Below are positions 7,533-15,358 of a DNA stretch of 64,000 nt, one piece after another. The notes under the pieces were generated by a model that saw nothing but the letters and a program-made list of their open reading frames with translations, made no database searches and was not told the origin of the DNA. Both the position numbers and the translations under genes were made by a program. This DNA is from Plantactinospora sp039889035 (GTDB lineage: Bacteria > Actinomycetota > Actinomycetes > Mycobacteriales > Micromonosporaceae), in contig JBDQQY010000025.1 in the NCBI GenBank assembly GCA_039889035.1, forward strand, positions 62,001 through 126,000, read 5' to 3'. Numbering within the stretch: position 1 is the first letter of the stretch; each line of letters opens with the position of its first letter.

Positions 7533-8446
7533 GCACGTCGAGACGGATCGGCGCCGCCGTGTCGGGCTGGCTGACCGAGCCGGTGCCGCTGGGCCGGGCC
7601 GCCGCCTTCCGTACCCTGGTCTACCTCTTCGTCGCGGCGGACCTGCTGGTCTTCACGCCCTGGATCCGCGACAAGGCCAGCATCCCCGGCGAGCTGTACC
7701 AGCCGCTCTTCGTCGGCCGGCTGCTGCCGCTGCCCACCCCGACCCCGCTGCTGGTCAACCTCATCTTCTGGGCGCTGCTGCTGCTCGCCCTCGCCGCCGC
7801 CACCGGGCGGGCGCCCCGGGCGCTCGGCTGGGCCGTCTTCGTGCTCTATTTCGAGTGGATGGTCATCGCGATGAGCTACGGGAAGGTGGACCACGACCGG
7901 TTCGGCTTCCTGGTGGCGCTGGCCGTGCTGCCGACCGTGGGACGGGCCCGGCACGGTGACCGCACCGAGAGCGAGGCGGCCGGCTGGGCGCTGCGGGTCA
8001 CCCAGATCGCCGTGGTCTGCACCTACTTCCTGGCCGCCTGGGCCAAGCTCCGGTTCGGCGGGCTGGAGTGGATGACCGGCTCGGTACTGGCTCGGGCGAT
8101 CATCCGGCGCGGCACCGAACTGGCCGACCTGATCGCCCAGGTGCCGTACCTGCTGATCGCGGCACAGTTCGGCATCATCGCGTTCGAGCTGCTCAGCCCG
8201 TTGGTGTTCGTGGTGCCGCCGCGCTGGCGGCAGGCCGTGGTGGCGTTCTTCTACTCGTTCCACCTGGTCACCGTCGCCACCATCACGATCTCGTTCGCCC
8301 CGCACCTGGTGGCGATGACCAGCTTCCTGTCGCTGGAGCGGCTACGCCCGGTCGAACGGCTGCGCCGGCTGGCCCGCCGACGCGGTCAGGACGCCGGACC
8401 GGTCCCGACGGAGCCGCCCGCCGCGCGGTCGCCCGCCGTGCCGTAG
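7529..8446 (+). CDS. HTTM-domain (vitamin K-dependent gamma-carboxylase-like) membrane protein
   Basis: 305 residues with about seven hydrophobic segments (e.g. LVYLFVAADLLVF, LLVNLIFWALLLLALAAA, LGWAVFVLYFEWMVIAM, VTQIAVVCTYFLAAWAKL, LIAAQFGIIAFELLSPLVFV, AVVAFFYSFHLVTVATI). The pattern, with Lys/Arg after the AAWAKLRFGGLEW helix, fits the HTTM family, distant relatives of animal vitamin K-dependent gamma-carboxylase. Bacterial substrates are unknown. It is encoded with an upstream 145-aa protein and a convergent DCC thiol-oxidoreductase whose coding end overlaps this one by 61 bp. The DCC partner makes a quinone/thiol redox function plausible. Confidence 0.82.
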   Translation: MSTSRRIGAAVSGWLTEPVPLGRAAAFRTLVYLFVAADLLVFTPWIRDKASIPGELYQPLFVGRLLPLPTPTPLLVNLIFWALLLLALAAATGRAPRALGWAVFVLYFEWMVIAMSYGKVDHDRFGFLVALAVLPTVGRARHGDRTESEAAGWALRVTQIAVVCTYFLAAWAKLRFGGLEWMTGSVLARAIIRRGTELADLIAQVPYLLIAAQFGIIAFELLSPLVFVVPPRWRQAVVAFFYSFHLVTVATITISFAPHLVAMTSFLSLERLRPVERLRRLARRRGQDAGPVPTEPPAARSPAVP

Positions 8447-8829
8447 AGCCGGTCCCGGGTCGCCTGCGGCAGCGAGCAGGCGGCCGTACCGCCCGGCAGG
8501 CGGTGCCGGTTCCGGGCCACCCAGCGGTACGCCGGCCAGGCCAGCAGGCGTACCGGAGGCAGACGCAGGCCGGCGCCGAGCAGCCGCCAGCCGGGGCGGC
8601 TCGCACCGAGCAGCCGGGCGATCGCGTCCGGCCCGGCCGCGCGTACGCCGTCGGTGCCGACCCACCAGACCGCCTCCTCGCACTGGGCGGCGGTCAGCCC
8701 GAGCGCGTCGAGGTCGGCGAACTGCCAGGGCACCACTTTGGCCCCGGTCGGGATCCGCCGGCCGATGAACTCGGCGCAGGTGGTGCAGAAGGCGCAGTCG
8801 CCGTCGTACACGAAGGTGGGCTGGTCCAT
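8386..8829 (-). CDS. DCC-family (DUF393) thiol-disulfide oxidoreductase
   Basis: 147 residues. Hallmark FVYDGDCAFCTTCAEFIGRR near the N-terminus gives the DGxCxxC redox site of the DUF393/DCC family, which has a thioredoxin-like fold. The C-terminal LLAWPAYRWVARNRHRLPGG block is also typical. DCC and HTTM domains are repeatedly found as neighbours or fusions. Here they are convergent, and the last 61 bp of the two genes overlap. ATG 8829 is chosen as the nearest start before the motif. Likely acts in the cytoplasm or at the membrane face; substrate unknown. Confidence 0.88.
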   Translation of the reverse strand: MDQPTFVYDGDCAFCTTCAEFIGRRIPTGAKVVPWQFADLDALGLTAAQCEEAVWWVGTDGVRAAGPDAIARLLGASRPGWRLLGAGLRLPPVRLLAWPAYRWVARNRHRLPGGTAACSLPQATRDRLYGTAGDRAAGGSVGTGPAS

Positions 8830-8861
8830 GTCACCAGTTTCCCCCGGGGCGACGGTGCCGA

Positions 8862-9677
8862 CTAATCCACGTGGGCGAGATAACCCGAGAGGGTGCGGTC
8901 CAGGATCTCCGGGCCGGGCCGGGCCCACACCTCGGTGTTGAAGACCTCGACCTCGATCGGCCCCCGGTACCCGGCGGCATCCACCGCCTCCCGGAACCGG
9001 CGCAACTGCACGCAGCCGTCGCCCGGCAGCGCCCGGCCGAGCAGCACCCCCTCGGGCAGCGGGGTGGCCCAGTCGGCGACCTGGAAGCAGGCGATCCGGT
9101 CCTCCCGGCCGGCCCGGGCGATCTGCGCCCAGACCTGGTCGTCCCACCAGATGTGGTAGGTGTCCACCACCACCCCGACCGTCTCGGCGGGATGCGGCGC
9201 GGCCAGGTCCAGCGCCTGTCCGAGACTGGACACCACGCAGCGGTCGGAGCAGTACATCGGGTGCAGCGGCTCGATCGCCAGCCGTACCCCGGCGGCGCGG
9301 GCGTGCGGCACCAGCTCGCCGATCGCCTCGCCGACGTGCGCGCGGGCCGCGTCCACGTCCCGGCTGCCCTCCGGCAGCCCGCCGGAGACCAGCACCAGCA
9401 CCGGCGCGCCGAGCGTGGCGGCCTCGTCGATCGCCCGGCGGTTCTCGTCGTACCAGTCGGGGGTCTGGAAGAAACCACCCCGGCAGAGTGAGGTGACCGC
9501 GAGCCCGGACTCGCGCATCAGGGTGGCGGTCTTGTCCAGGCCGTGTTCGAGGGTCTCCTCCCGCCACAGCCCGACCTGGGTGACCCCGGTCGACAGGCAG
9601 CCGGCGACCAGCTCGGGAATCGGCCAGTACTTGGCGGTGGCCTGGTTGAACGAGAACCGCTCCGGAACGGCGCTCAC
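8862..9677 (-). CDS. Sugar phosphate isomerase/epimerase-like TIM-barrel protein
   Basis: 271 residues of the AP-endonuclease-2/xylose isomerase-like barrel. Metal-ligand strands are visible: RLAIEPLHPMY (Glu), VGVVVDTYHIWWDD (Asp and His), CFQVADW (Asp) and GPIEVEVFNTEVW (Glu). Members isomerise or dehydrate sugars, inositol derivatives and keto acids. It lies downstream of a Gfo/Idh/MocA oxidoreductase on the same strand (58-bp gap), so both likely work on one carbohydrate. The pair is probably repressed by the divergent LacI protein. The actual sugar is unknown. Confidence 0.88.
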   Translation of the reverse strand: MSAVPERFSFNQATAKYWPIPELVAGCLSTGVTQVGLWREETLEHGLDKTATLMRESGLAVTSLCRGGFFQTPDWYDENRRAIDEAATLGAPVLVLVSGGLPEGSRDVDAARAHVGEAIGELVPHARAAGVRLAIEPLHPMYCSDRCVVSSLGQALDLAAPHPAETVGVVVDTYHIWWDDQVWAQIARAGREDRIACFQVADWATPLPEGVLLGRALPGDGCVQLRRFREAVDAAGYRGPIEVEVFNTEVWARPGPEILDRTLSGYLAHVD

Positions 9678-9735
9678 TTGAGCTTGCCTTTCGTTCGTGA
9701 CTGCGGGGCTCGCAAACCCGGCTCACTCCTCGCAC

Positions 9736-10914
9736 TCACCGGTTCGGCTCGCCGTCGAGGTCCGGGATCTCGATGCGCCGGCCGTCCCTGGCGGAGGCAA
9801 GCCCCAGCTCGGCGAGCTGTACGCCCCGGGCACCCGCCCACAGGTCCCAGCCGTACGGCTCGTCGACGACCACGTGCCGCAGGAACAGCTCCCACTGCGC
9901 CTTGAAGCCGTTGTCGAACTCCTCGTTGTCCGGTACGACCTGCCACTGTGACCGGAAGTCCTCGGTCGCCGGCAGGTCCGGGTTCCACACCGGCTTGGGC
10001 GTGCTGGCCCGGTGCTGGATCCGGCAGTTGCGCAGCCCGGCGACCGCGCTGCCCTCGGTGCCGTCGACCTGGAACTCCACCAGCTCGTCCCGGTAGACCC
10101 GGACCGACCAGGAGGAGTTGATCTGGGCGACGATCCGGCCCGACTGCCCCGGCCGCTCGATCTCGAAGATGCCGTACGCGGCGTCGTCGGCCGTGGCGTC
10201 GTAGCGCTCGCCGGCCTCGTCCCAGCGTTCGGGGATGTGCGTGGTGACGTGCGCGGTCACCGCCGCGACCCGGCCGAAGATCTGCTCCAGCACGTAGTGC
10301 CAGTGCGGGAACATGTCGACCGTGATGCCGCCGCCGTCGGCGGCCCGGTAGTTCCAGGAGGGCCGCTGGGCCGCCTGCCAGTCACCCTCGAAGACCCAGT
10401 AGCCGAACTCGCCGCGTACCGAGAGGATGCGGCCGAAGAAGCCGCCCTTGACCAGCCGGTCGAGCTTGCGCAGGCCGGGCAGGAAGAGCTTGTCCTGCAC
10501 CACGCCGTGCTTGATGCCGGCGGCGTCGGCGAGCCGGGCCAGCTCGATCGCGCCGGAAAGGTCCTCGGCGGTCGGCTTCTCGGTGTAGATGTGCTTGCCG
10601 GCCTCGATCGCCAGCTTCAGCGCCTTCTCCCGCTGGGCGGTGACCTGCGAGTCGAAGTAGATCTGCACGTCCGGGCGGGCCAGCGCGGCGGGCAGGTCGG
10701 TGGTCCACTCGGTGAGCCCGTGCCGCTGGGCGATCTCCTGGAGCTTGGCCTCGCTCCGGCCGACCAGGATCGGTTCGGGCCAGAGCCGGCGGCCGTCGGG
10801 CAGCGCCAGGCCGCCCTGCTCCCGGATGGCGAGCAGTGACCGGACCAGGTGCTGCCGGTAGCCCATCCGGCCGGTCACGCCGTTGAGCACGATGCCGATC
10901 GTGGTGCGGCCCAT
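9736..10914 (-). CDS. Gfo/Idh/MocA-family NAD(P)-dependent oxidoreductase
   Basis: 392 residues. The N-terminal Rossmann domain starts IGIVLNGVTGRMGYRQHLVR. The conserved EKPTAE element (here GKHIYTEKPTAEDLSG) supplies the catalytic Lys, and the C-terminal alpha/beta domain contains MFPHWHYVLEQIFG, with the His pair typical of the family. Longer than the common ~340 residues, with inserts such as PKPVWNPDLPATEDFRSQW. SD GAGGAGG precedes the ATG. First gene of the putative operon with the isomerase-like gene; the LacI-type operator lies about 120 bp upstream. Likely a sugar or inositol dehydrogenase. Confidence 0.92.
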   Translation of the reverse strand: MGRTTIGIVLNGVTGRMGYRQHLVRSLLAIREQGGLALPDGRRLWPEPILVGRSEAKLQEIAQRHGLTEWTTDLPAALARPDVQIYFDSQVTAQREKALKLAIEAGKHIYTEKPTAEDLSGAIELARLADAAGIKHGVVQDKLFLPGLRKLDRLVKGGFFGRILSVRGEFGYWVFEGDWQAAQRPSWNYRAADGGGITVDMFPHWHYVLEQIFGRVAAVTAHVTTHIPERWDEAGERYDATADDAAYGIFEIERPGQSGRIVAQINSSWSVRVYRDELVEFQVDGTEGSAVAGLRNCRIQHRASTPKPVWNPDLPATEDFRSQWQVVPDNEEFDNGFKAQWELFLRHVVVDEPYGWDLWAGARGVQLAELGLASARDGRRIEIPDLDGEPNR

Positions 10915-11215
10915 GTACGTCGCCTCCTCAGGCTGGCTGATCCGCGGGTGCCACTCGTCGAGCGCGCGGGGGTACGTGGTGCGGTGGGGGTCGTCCTGGC
11001 GCGCGATGGTCGCGGTGGAGCACGCCGTACGTCGGTAAGCGCTTTCCCGATTACGCTACCGACTCCGTTCCGATTCGGGCAAGAGCCTGCCGGCACCCCG
11101 GTGATCTCCAGCCGTCGCCGGTCACCCAGCCCGCGACGGCCGTGAATGGCCTGGACGGCGCCGCGCTATCCTCACCTGCAACCGGCCACCGGGCGGCCGG
11201 GGAAGGACGCACTCG
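10915..11215. other. Divergent regulatory region between the sugar operon and the lacI-type gene
   Basis: 301 bp without a gene. It carries the LacI-type operator at 11034-11047 about midway. A GAAGGA-like ribosome-binding tract lies just before the regulator start. Confidence 0.55.
11034..11047. promoter_or_regulatory. LacI/GalR-family operator
   Basis: GGTAAGCGCTTTCC is a near-perfect palindrome around a central CG (6 of 7 positions pair per half). It matches the AAGCGCTT core bound by LacI-family regulators. It lies between the divergent LacI-type regulator and the oxidoreductase operon, so it probably serves both. Confidence 0.75.
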
Positions 11216-12244
11216 ATGGCCACTCTGGCGGATGTCGCGCGGCGGGCCGGCGTGTCACCCGCCACCGCGTCAAGAATCATCAACGGCAGCCCCAAGCCGG
11301 TGACCGACGCGCTCCGCGAGCGGGTGCTGGCGGCGGTCGAAGAGTTGCAGTACGTGCCGAACGCGCACGCCCAGCAGCTCGCCCGCAACCACCGCAGCGC
11401 GGTCGGCGTGATCGTGCACGACGTCTCCGACCCGTACTTCGCGGAGATCACCCGAGGACTGCAACGGGTGGCCACCGAGCACGGCCGGCTGGTCATCATC
11501 TGCAACACCTACCGGGACCCGGACAAGGAGCTGGAGTACGTCGAGCTGCTCCGGGCCAACCAGGCCGCCGCGATCATCCTGGCCGGCTCCGGCTACCACG
11601 ACGAGCAGTTCACCAACACCCTCGACGCCAAACTGCGGGTCTACCAGTCCACCGGGGGGCACGTGGCGGTGATCGGCCGGCACGAGCACAGCGGGCACGC
11701 CGTCATCCCGGCGAACGAGGCCGGCGGGCACCTGATCGGCGCCGAACTGTACGGCCTCGGGCACACCCGGATCGGGGTCGTCGCCGGGCCGCGCCACCTC
11801 ACCACCACCACCGACCGGCTCGCCGGGCTGCGCCGGGCCGCGCGGGAACACGGCCAGAAGCTCACCACCCGGCAGATCGTCTACGCCGACTTCGACCGCT
11901 CGGGCGGCGCCGCCGCCACCGCCACCCTGCTGGACAGCTATCCGGGGGTCACCGCCATCGTCGCGTTGAACGACTCGATGGCGATCGGCGCGCTCGCGCT
12001 GCTGCGGTCCCGGGGCATCGACGTACCGGGCCGGATCAGTGTGGTCGGCTTCGACGACATGCCGATCGCCCAGGACGTGACGCCCGCGCTCACCACGATC
12101 CGGCTGCCCCTGGCCGACATGGGAGCCCGGGCGATGACCCTCGCGCTGCAACCTCCCGAGCCGCTGAACACCCCGCAGATCGAGCACGTCGCCGCGGAGC
12201 TGGTCCGCCGGGAGAGCAGCGGCCCGCCGGCCGACGACCGGTAG
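11216..12244 (+). CDS. LacI-family transcriptional regulator
   Basis: 342 residues. N-terminal helix-turn-helix with the LacI signature TLADVARRAGVSPATASRII (residues 3-22) and hinge QYVPNAHAQQLARN. A periplasmic-binding-protein-like sugar domain follows, ending with ISVVGFDDMPIAQDVTPALT. Most likely a repressor of the divergent oxidoreductase/isomerase genes through the AAGCGCTT palindrome. The effector sugar is unknown. ATG start after a GGGGAAGGA tract. Confidence 0.94.
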   Translation: MATLADVARRAGVSPATASRIINGSPKPVTDALRERVLAAVEELQYVPNAHAQQLARNHRSAVGVIVHDVSDPYFAEITRGLQRVATEHGRLVIICNTYRDPDKELEYVELLRANQAAAIILAGSGYHDEQFTNTLDAKLRVYQSTGGHVAVIGRHEHSGHAVIPANEAGGHLIGAELYGLGHTRIGVVAGPRHLTTTTDRLAGLRRAAREHGQKLTTRQIVYADFDRSGGAAATATLLDSYPGVTAIVALNDSMAIGALALLRSRGIDVPGRISVVGFDDMPIAQDVTPALTTIRLPLADMGARAMTLALQPPEPLNTPQIEHVAAELVRRESSGPPADDR

Positions 12245-12313
12245 CCGCGATCCCGCCTTCGATTCTGCGGTCGCCGCCCTCTCGGCGCCCGGCGTGGCGA
12301 GTTGCGCGAGGTC

Positions 12314-12329
12314 TCGTACGTATGTTCGA
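12314..12329. promoter_or_regulatory. LexA-binding SOS box
   Basis: TCGTACGTATGTTCGA matches the actinobacterial/mycobacterial SOS box TCGAAC-N4-GTTCGA with one mismatch (TCGTAC). It contains the TATGTT hexamer (12321-12326) that lies 6 nt before GTG 12333. A LexA dimer here would cover the promoter of the radical SAM gene. The M. tuberculosis orthologue Rv2578c is, as I recall, a LexA/DNA-damage-regulon gene. Confidence 0.75.
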
Positions 12330-12338
12330 ATAGTGGCC

Positions 12339-13877
12339 ATGCGCTGGGAAAACCTGACGTCGGCTCCCCCCGACAGCGGGACCCCTCCGGGGGCGGCGCC
12401 GGCGGCTCCACCCCTGCCGCTGGCGCTGCCCGGCGCGACCGTCCGCACCTTCGACACCCCCGGCTTCGCCGGCATGACGTTCTACGAGGTGCGCGCCAAG
12501 TCGATCATCAACAGGGTGCCGGGCGCCTCGCGGGTGCCGTTCCAGTGGACGATCAACCCCTACCGGGGGTGCAGCCACGCCTGCGCCTACTGCCTGGCCG
12601 GCGACACCGCGATCCTGCTCGCCGACGGGCGCACCCGACCACTGGCCGAGCTGCGGATCGGCGACCAGATCTACGGCACCGTCGCGCAGGGCAACCACCG
12701 GCGCTACGTCCGGACGGAGGTGCTGGCGCACTGGTCGACGGTGAAGCCGGCGTACCGAATCGTCCTGGCGGACGGCACCGAGCTGACCGCCAGCGGCGAC
12801 CACCGGTTCCTCACCCCGCGCGGCTGGAAGCACGTCGTCGGCGCGCTGCCCGGCGAGCCGCCCCGGCCCTATCTGGCGATCGCCGACAGCCTGGTCGGCA
12901 CCGGACGGGCCACGCCCGGCCCCGCCGACCTACCCGCCGGCGGGCTCGACGGGACGATCCTCGGCGGCCGGGCGGTGCTGCGGATCCGCAGCATCGAGCC
13001 GCTCGACCAGGAGCTCCCGCTCTACGACATCACCACCGGCACCGGCGACTTCGTCGCCAACGGGGTGGTCAGCCACAACTGCTTCGCCCGGGGCACGCAC
13101 ACCTATCTCGACCTCGACGCCGGTCGCGACTTCGACAGCAAGGTGGTCGTCAAGGTCAACGCGGGCGAGTTGGTCCGCCGCGAGCTGGCGGCGCCGAAGT
13201 GGGCAGGCGGGCACATCGCGATGGGCACCAACGTCGACTGCTACCAGCGCGCCGAGGGGCGCTACCGGCTGATGCCGCCGATCCTGACGGCGCTGCGCGA
13301 CTTCGCCAACCCGTTCTCGATCCTGACCAAGGGCACCCTGATCCTGCGGGACCTGCCCCTGCTCCAGCAGGCGGCCACGGTCACCCAGGTCGGTGTCTCG
13401 ATGTCGATCGGTTTTGTCGACGAGCGGATGTGGCGTTCCGTCGAGTCGGGCACGCCCAGCCCACGACGACGGCTCGACGCGGTACGCCAGCTGACCGACG
13501 CCGGCTTTGCGGTCGGGGTGCTGATGGCCCCGATCCTGCCCGGGCTGACCGACGGCGACGAGTCGATCGAGGAGACGGTGGCCGCGATCGCGGCGGCCGG
13601 CGCGGTGAGCGTCACCCCACTGCCGTTGCACCTGCGTCCCGGCGCCCGGGAGTGGTATGCAAGCTGGCTGGCCCGGGAGTTCCCGCACCTGGTGCCGCGC
13701 TACCGAGCCCTCTTCGGCCGAGGCTCCTACCTGCCGCAGACATACCAGCGCGAACTGACCGCCCGGGTGCGGGTGGCGGCCCGCCGCCACGGCCTGCACC
13801 GCTCCGAGCCGGGTGAGGCCCGCCAGGTGCCGGTGCCGCCCCCGACACCCGTCGTCGAACAGCTCACCCTGCTCTGA
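12339..13877 (+). CDS. Rv2578c-family radical SAM protein containing an intein
   Basis: 512 residues before splicing. The extein has the GCSHACAYC...FARGTHTYLD cluster motif (CxxxCxxC binding a 4Fe-4S cluster and S-adenosylmethionine), then TNVDCYQRAEGRYRLM, FSILTKGTLILRDL and VGVSMSIGFVDE. An intein of 163 residues (12591-13079) separates the second from the third cluster cysteine. Spliced product is about 349 residues, the usual family length. Enzymatic role unknown; SplB-like folds and LexA control hint at DNA-damage biology. ATG opens the family-typical MRW start. GTG 12333, two codons upstream, is an alternative because TATGTT lies 6 nt before it (leaderless). Confidence 0.92.
   Translation: MRWENLTSAPPDSGTPPGAAPAAPPLPLALPGATVRTFDTPGFAGMTFYEVRAKSIINRVPGASRVPFQWTINPYRGCSHACAYCLAGDTAILLADGRTRPLAELRIGDQIYGTVAQGNHRRYVRTEVLAHWSTVKPAYRIVLADGTELTASGDHRFLTPRGWKHVVGALPGEPPRPYLAIADSLVGTGRATPGPADLPAGGLDGTILGGRAVLRIRSIEPLDQELPLYDITTGTGDFVANGVVSHNCFARGTHTYLDLDAGRDFDSKVVVKVNAGELVRRELAAPKWAGGHIAMGTNVDCYQRAEGRYRLMPPILTALRDFANPFSILTKGTLILRDLPLLQQAATVTQVGVSMSIGFVDERMWRSVESGTPSPRRRLDAVRQLTDAGFAVGVLMAPILPGLTDGDESIEETVAAIAAAGAVSVTPLPLHLRPGAREWYASWLAREFPHLVPRYRALFGRGSYLPQTYQRELTARVRVAARRHGLHRSEPGEARQVPVPPPTPVVEQLTLL
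12591..13079 (+). other. Mini-intein inside the radical SAM protein
   Basis: 163 codons. Block A starts with Cys1 (CLAGDTAILLADGRTRPLAE). Block B is ELTASGDHRFLT, which keeps the His but has Ser where Thr is usual. Blocks F/G are YDITTGTGDFVANGVVSHN, ending His-Asn, and the +1 residue is Cys. There is no homing-endonuclease domain. Excision rejoins CAY to CFARG, so the +1 Cys is the third ligand of the radical SAM cluster. The enzyme therefore cannot assemble its cluster until splicing occurs. Confidence 0.93.
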
Positions 13878-13951
13878 CCGGCTTCCCTGCCGGCCGCGCC
13901 ACCGTCCCGACCGCCTCGGGGTCGAGCGGGGCTGACGGTACGGAACCGAGC

Positions 13952-13957
13952 TACTGT
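13952..13957 (+). promoter_or_regulatory. -10 hexamer of leaderless promoter for the CoA-binding gene
   Basis: TACTGT, 6 nt before GTG 13964; no Shine-Dalgarno present. Confidence 0.4.
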
Positions 13958-13963
13958 CGCGGG

Positions 13964-14371
13964 GTGCGTAGTCCTCAGCAGATCCTGGCCGAGGCCGGGG
14001 TGATCGCCGTGGTCGGGGCGTCCCGCGACCCGGGCAAGCCGGCTCACAGCGTCCCGGCGCTGATGCAGCGGTACGGCTGGCGGATCATCCCGGTCAACCC
14101 GAAGGCGGACGAACTCTTCGGGGAGCGGGTCTACCGCTCGCTCGCCGAGATCCCGCACCCGGTCGACCTGGTCGACGTGTTCCGGCCGGCCGAGGATGCC
14201 GTGGAGGTGGTCCGCGAGGCGGTCGCGATCGGTGCCCCGGCGGTCTGGTTGCAACTCGGCATCGTCTCCAGCGAAGCGAGGCGGATCGCCGAGGAGGCCG
14301 GCATCGACTACGTCGAGGACCGCTGCCTGGCGGTGGAACGCGCCACGGCTGGCCTGTCCCGCCGAGGCTAA
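13964..14371 (+). CDS. CoA-binding (YccU-like) Rossmann protein
   Basis: 135 residues, the normal length of stand-alone CoA-binding proteins. Nucleotide-binding start VIAVVGASRDPGKPAHSVPA, then RIIPVNPKADELFGERVYRS, the VDLVDVFRPAEDAVEVVREA segment and VWLQLGIVSSEA. It resembles the CoA-binding domain of succinyl-CoA synthetases, but stand-alone members have no agreed function. GTG start supported by the leaderless -10 just upstream. It follows the radical SAM gene by 86 bp and may be transcribed separately. Confidence 0.88.
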   Translation: MRSPQQILAEAGVIAVVGASRDPGKPAHSVPALMQRYGWRIIPVNPKADELFGERVYRSLAEIPHPVDLVDVFRPAEDAVEVVREAVAIGAPAVWLQLGIVSSEARRIAEEAGIDYVEDRCLAVERATAGLSRRG

Positions 14372-14736
14372 CCAGCACGGATCCTCGCGTCGCGGCTCCT
14401 CAGCACCACCCTCGGGCCGAGGCCGACCAGCCCGCCCCTTCAGGACGAGGCCGACCAGCCCGCCCCGTTGGGACAGCGCCCGGGTGGCCTTCCGAGGTGG
14501 ACGACCAGGGCCCGGGCCCTGCCGCTCGCGGGTCGCGAGGCTCGCGAGGCTCGCGGGTGCGGAGGCTCGGCCGAGCGGGCCGGACGAGGGCACCGAACAT
14601 GCGTCCGCCTACCGTCGGAGCCAGGCGGTCGTAACGGCGTTGGCGGGGAGCTTCTCCACCGCAGGGCGCGCCATCCCGGACATTTGCCATGAAAGTCGGC
14701 GCTGACGGGTAGCGTTCTCGGTGAGGAGGCCGCGCT
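14372..14736. other. 365-bp intergenic region with short direct repeats
   Basis: No gene seen. Contains two copies of CGAGGCCGACCAGCCCGCCCC-like sequence at 14418-14438 and 14446-14466 (28-nt period) and a run of GCGAGGCTC repeats near 14525-14550. The sequence is low complexity and probably degenerate. GAGGAGG just before 14737 serves the next gene. Confidence 0.45.
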
Positions 14737-15288
14737 ATGAGCAACCCAGGGCCGGGTGAGCCGCAGGATCCGCAGGGATCCCCGGCGCAGCCCCCGTCCG
14801 GCTCCGGCGAACGCCCCGACCGGCCCGGCCAGTACGGCGGCTACCCCGGCCAGTACGGCCAACCCGGCCAGTACGACCGCCCCGAGCAGCCCGGCCAGTA
14901 CGGCTATCCGGGCCAACCCGAGCAGCCCGGCTACTACGGCCAACCCGGCCAGTACGGCTACCAGGACCAGCCCGGTCACTACGGACAACCGGGCCAGCCC
15001 GGCGCCCAGGGCGAGCCCGGCTACTACGGTCAGCCCGGCCGGCAGTCCGGCGTCAACCTGCTGGCGATCCTCTCCCTGGTCTTCGCCTTCGTCTTCGCGC
15101 CGGCCGGCATCGTGCTCGGGCACCTGGCCCGACGCCAGATCCGCCGCACCGGCGAACAGGGCGGCCAGTTGGCCACCTGGGGGCTGATCCTCAGCTATGT
15201 CTTCACCGCGCTCTACCTGATCGGCTGCTGCGGCTGGCTGGCGCTGGTGAGCTGGGCCGGCGCGGAGGGCGACGGTGGCGCGTACTGA
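14737..15288 (+). CDS. DUF4190-domain membrane protein (first of three)
   Basis: 183 residues. The first ~100 are a disordered, Gly/Pro/Gln/Tyr-rich region with repeats of the PGQYG/QPGQY/PGYYGQ type. Two membrane segments follow, around a GHLARRQIRRTGEQGGQLAT loop (VNLLAILSLVFAFVFAPAGIVLG and WGLILSYVFTALYLIGCC). This is the DUF4190 arrangement common in actinobacteria; function unknown. GGTGAGGAGG precedes the ATG. Two more paralogues lie at 16493 and 17084, on the far side of an SDR gene. Confidence 0.85.
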   Translation: MSNPGPGEPQDPQGSPAQPPSGSGERPDRPGQYGGYPGQYGQPGQYDRPEQPGQYGYPGQPEQPGYYGQPGQYGYQDQPGHYGQPGQPGAQGEPGYYGQPGRQSGVNLLAILSLVFAFVFAPAGIVLGHLARRQIRRTGEQGGQLATWGLILSYVFTALYLIGCCGWLALVSWAGAEGDGGAY

Positions 15289-15358
15289 CCCGGTCCGGCG
15301 GCGTGTCGCGGCGGTGCGCCGGGGCCGCCCGCCCGACCGGTGACGGACGGCTTTCCGG

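Noticed and set aside
6593..8305. 570-codon minus-strand open frame across trxA and the HTTM genes
   Set aside because: Covers thioredoxin, a terminator and two supported genes; composition is that of an antisense frame.
14411..14466. Possible CRISPR-like repeat pair
   Set aside because: Only two copies with a 7-nt gap and no spacer pattern.
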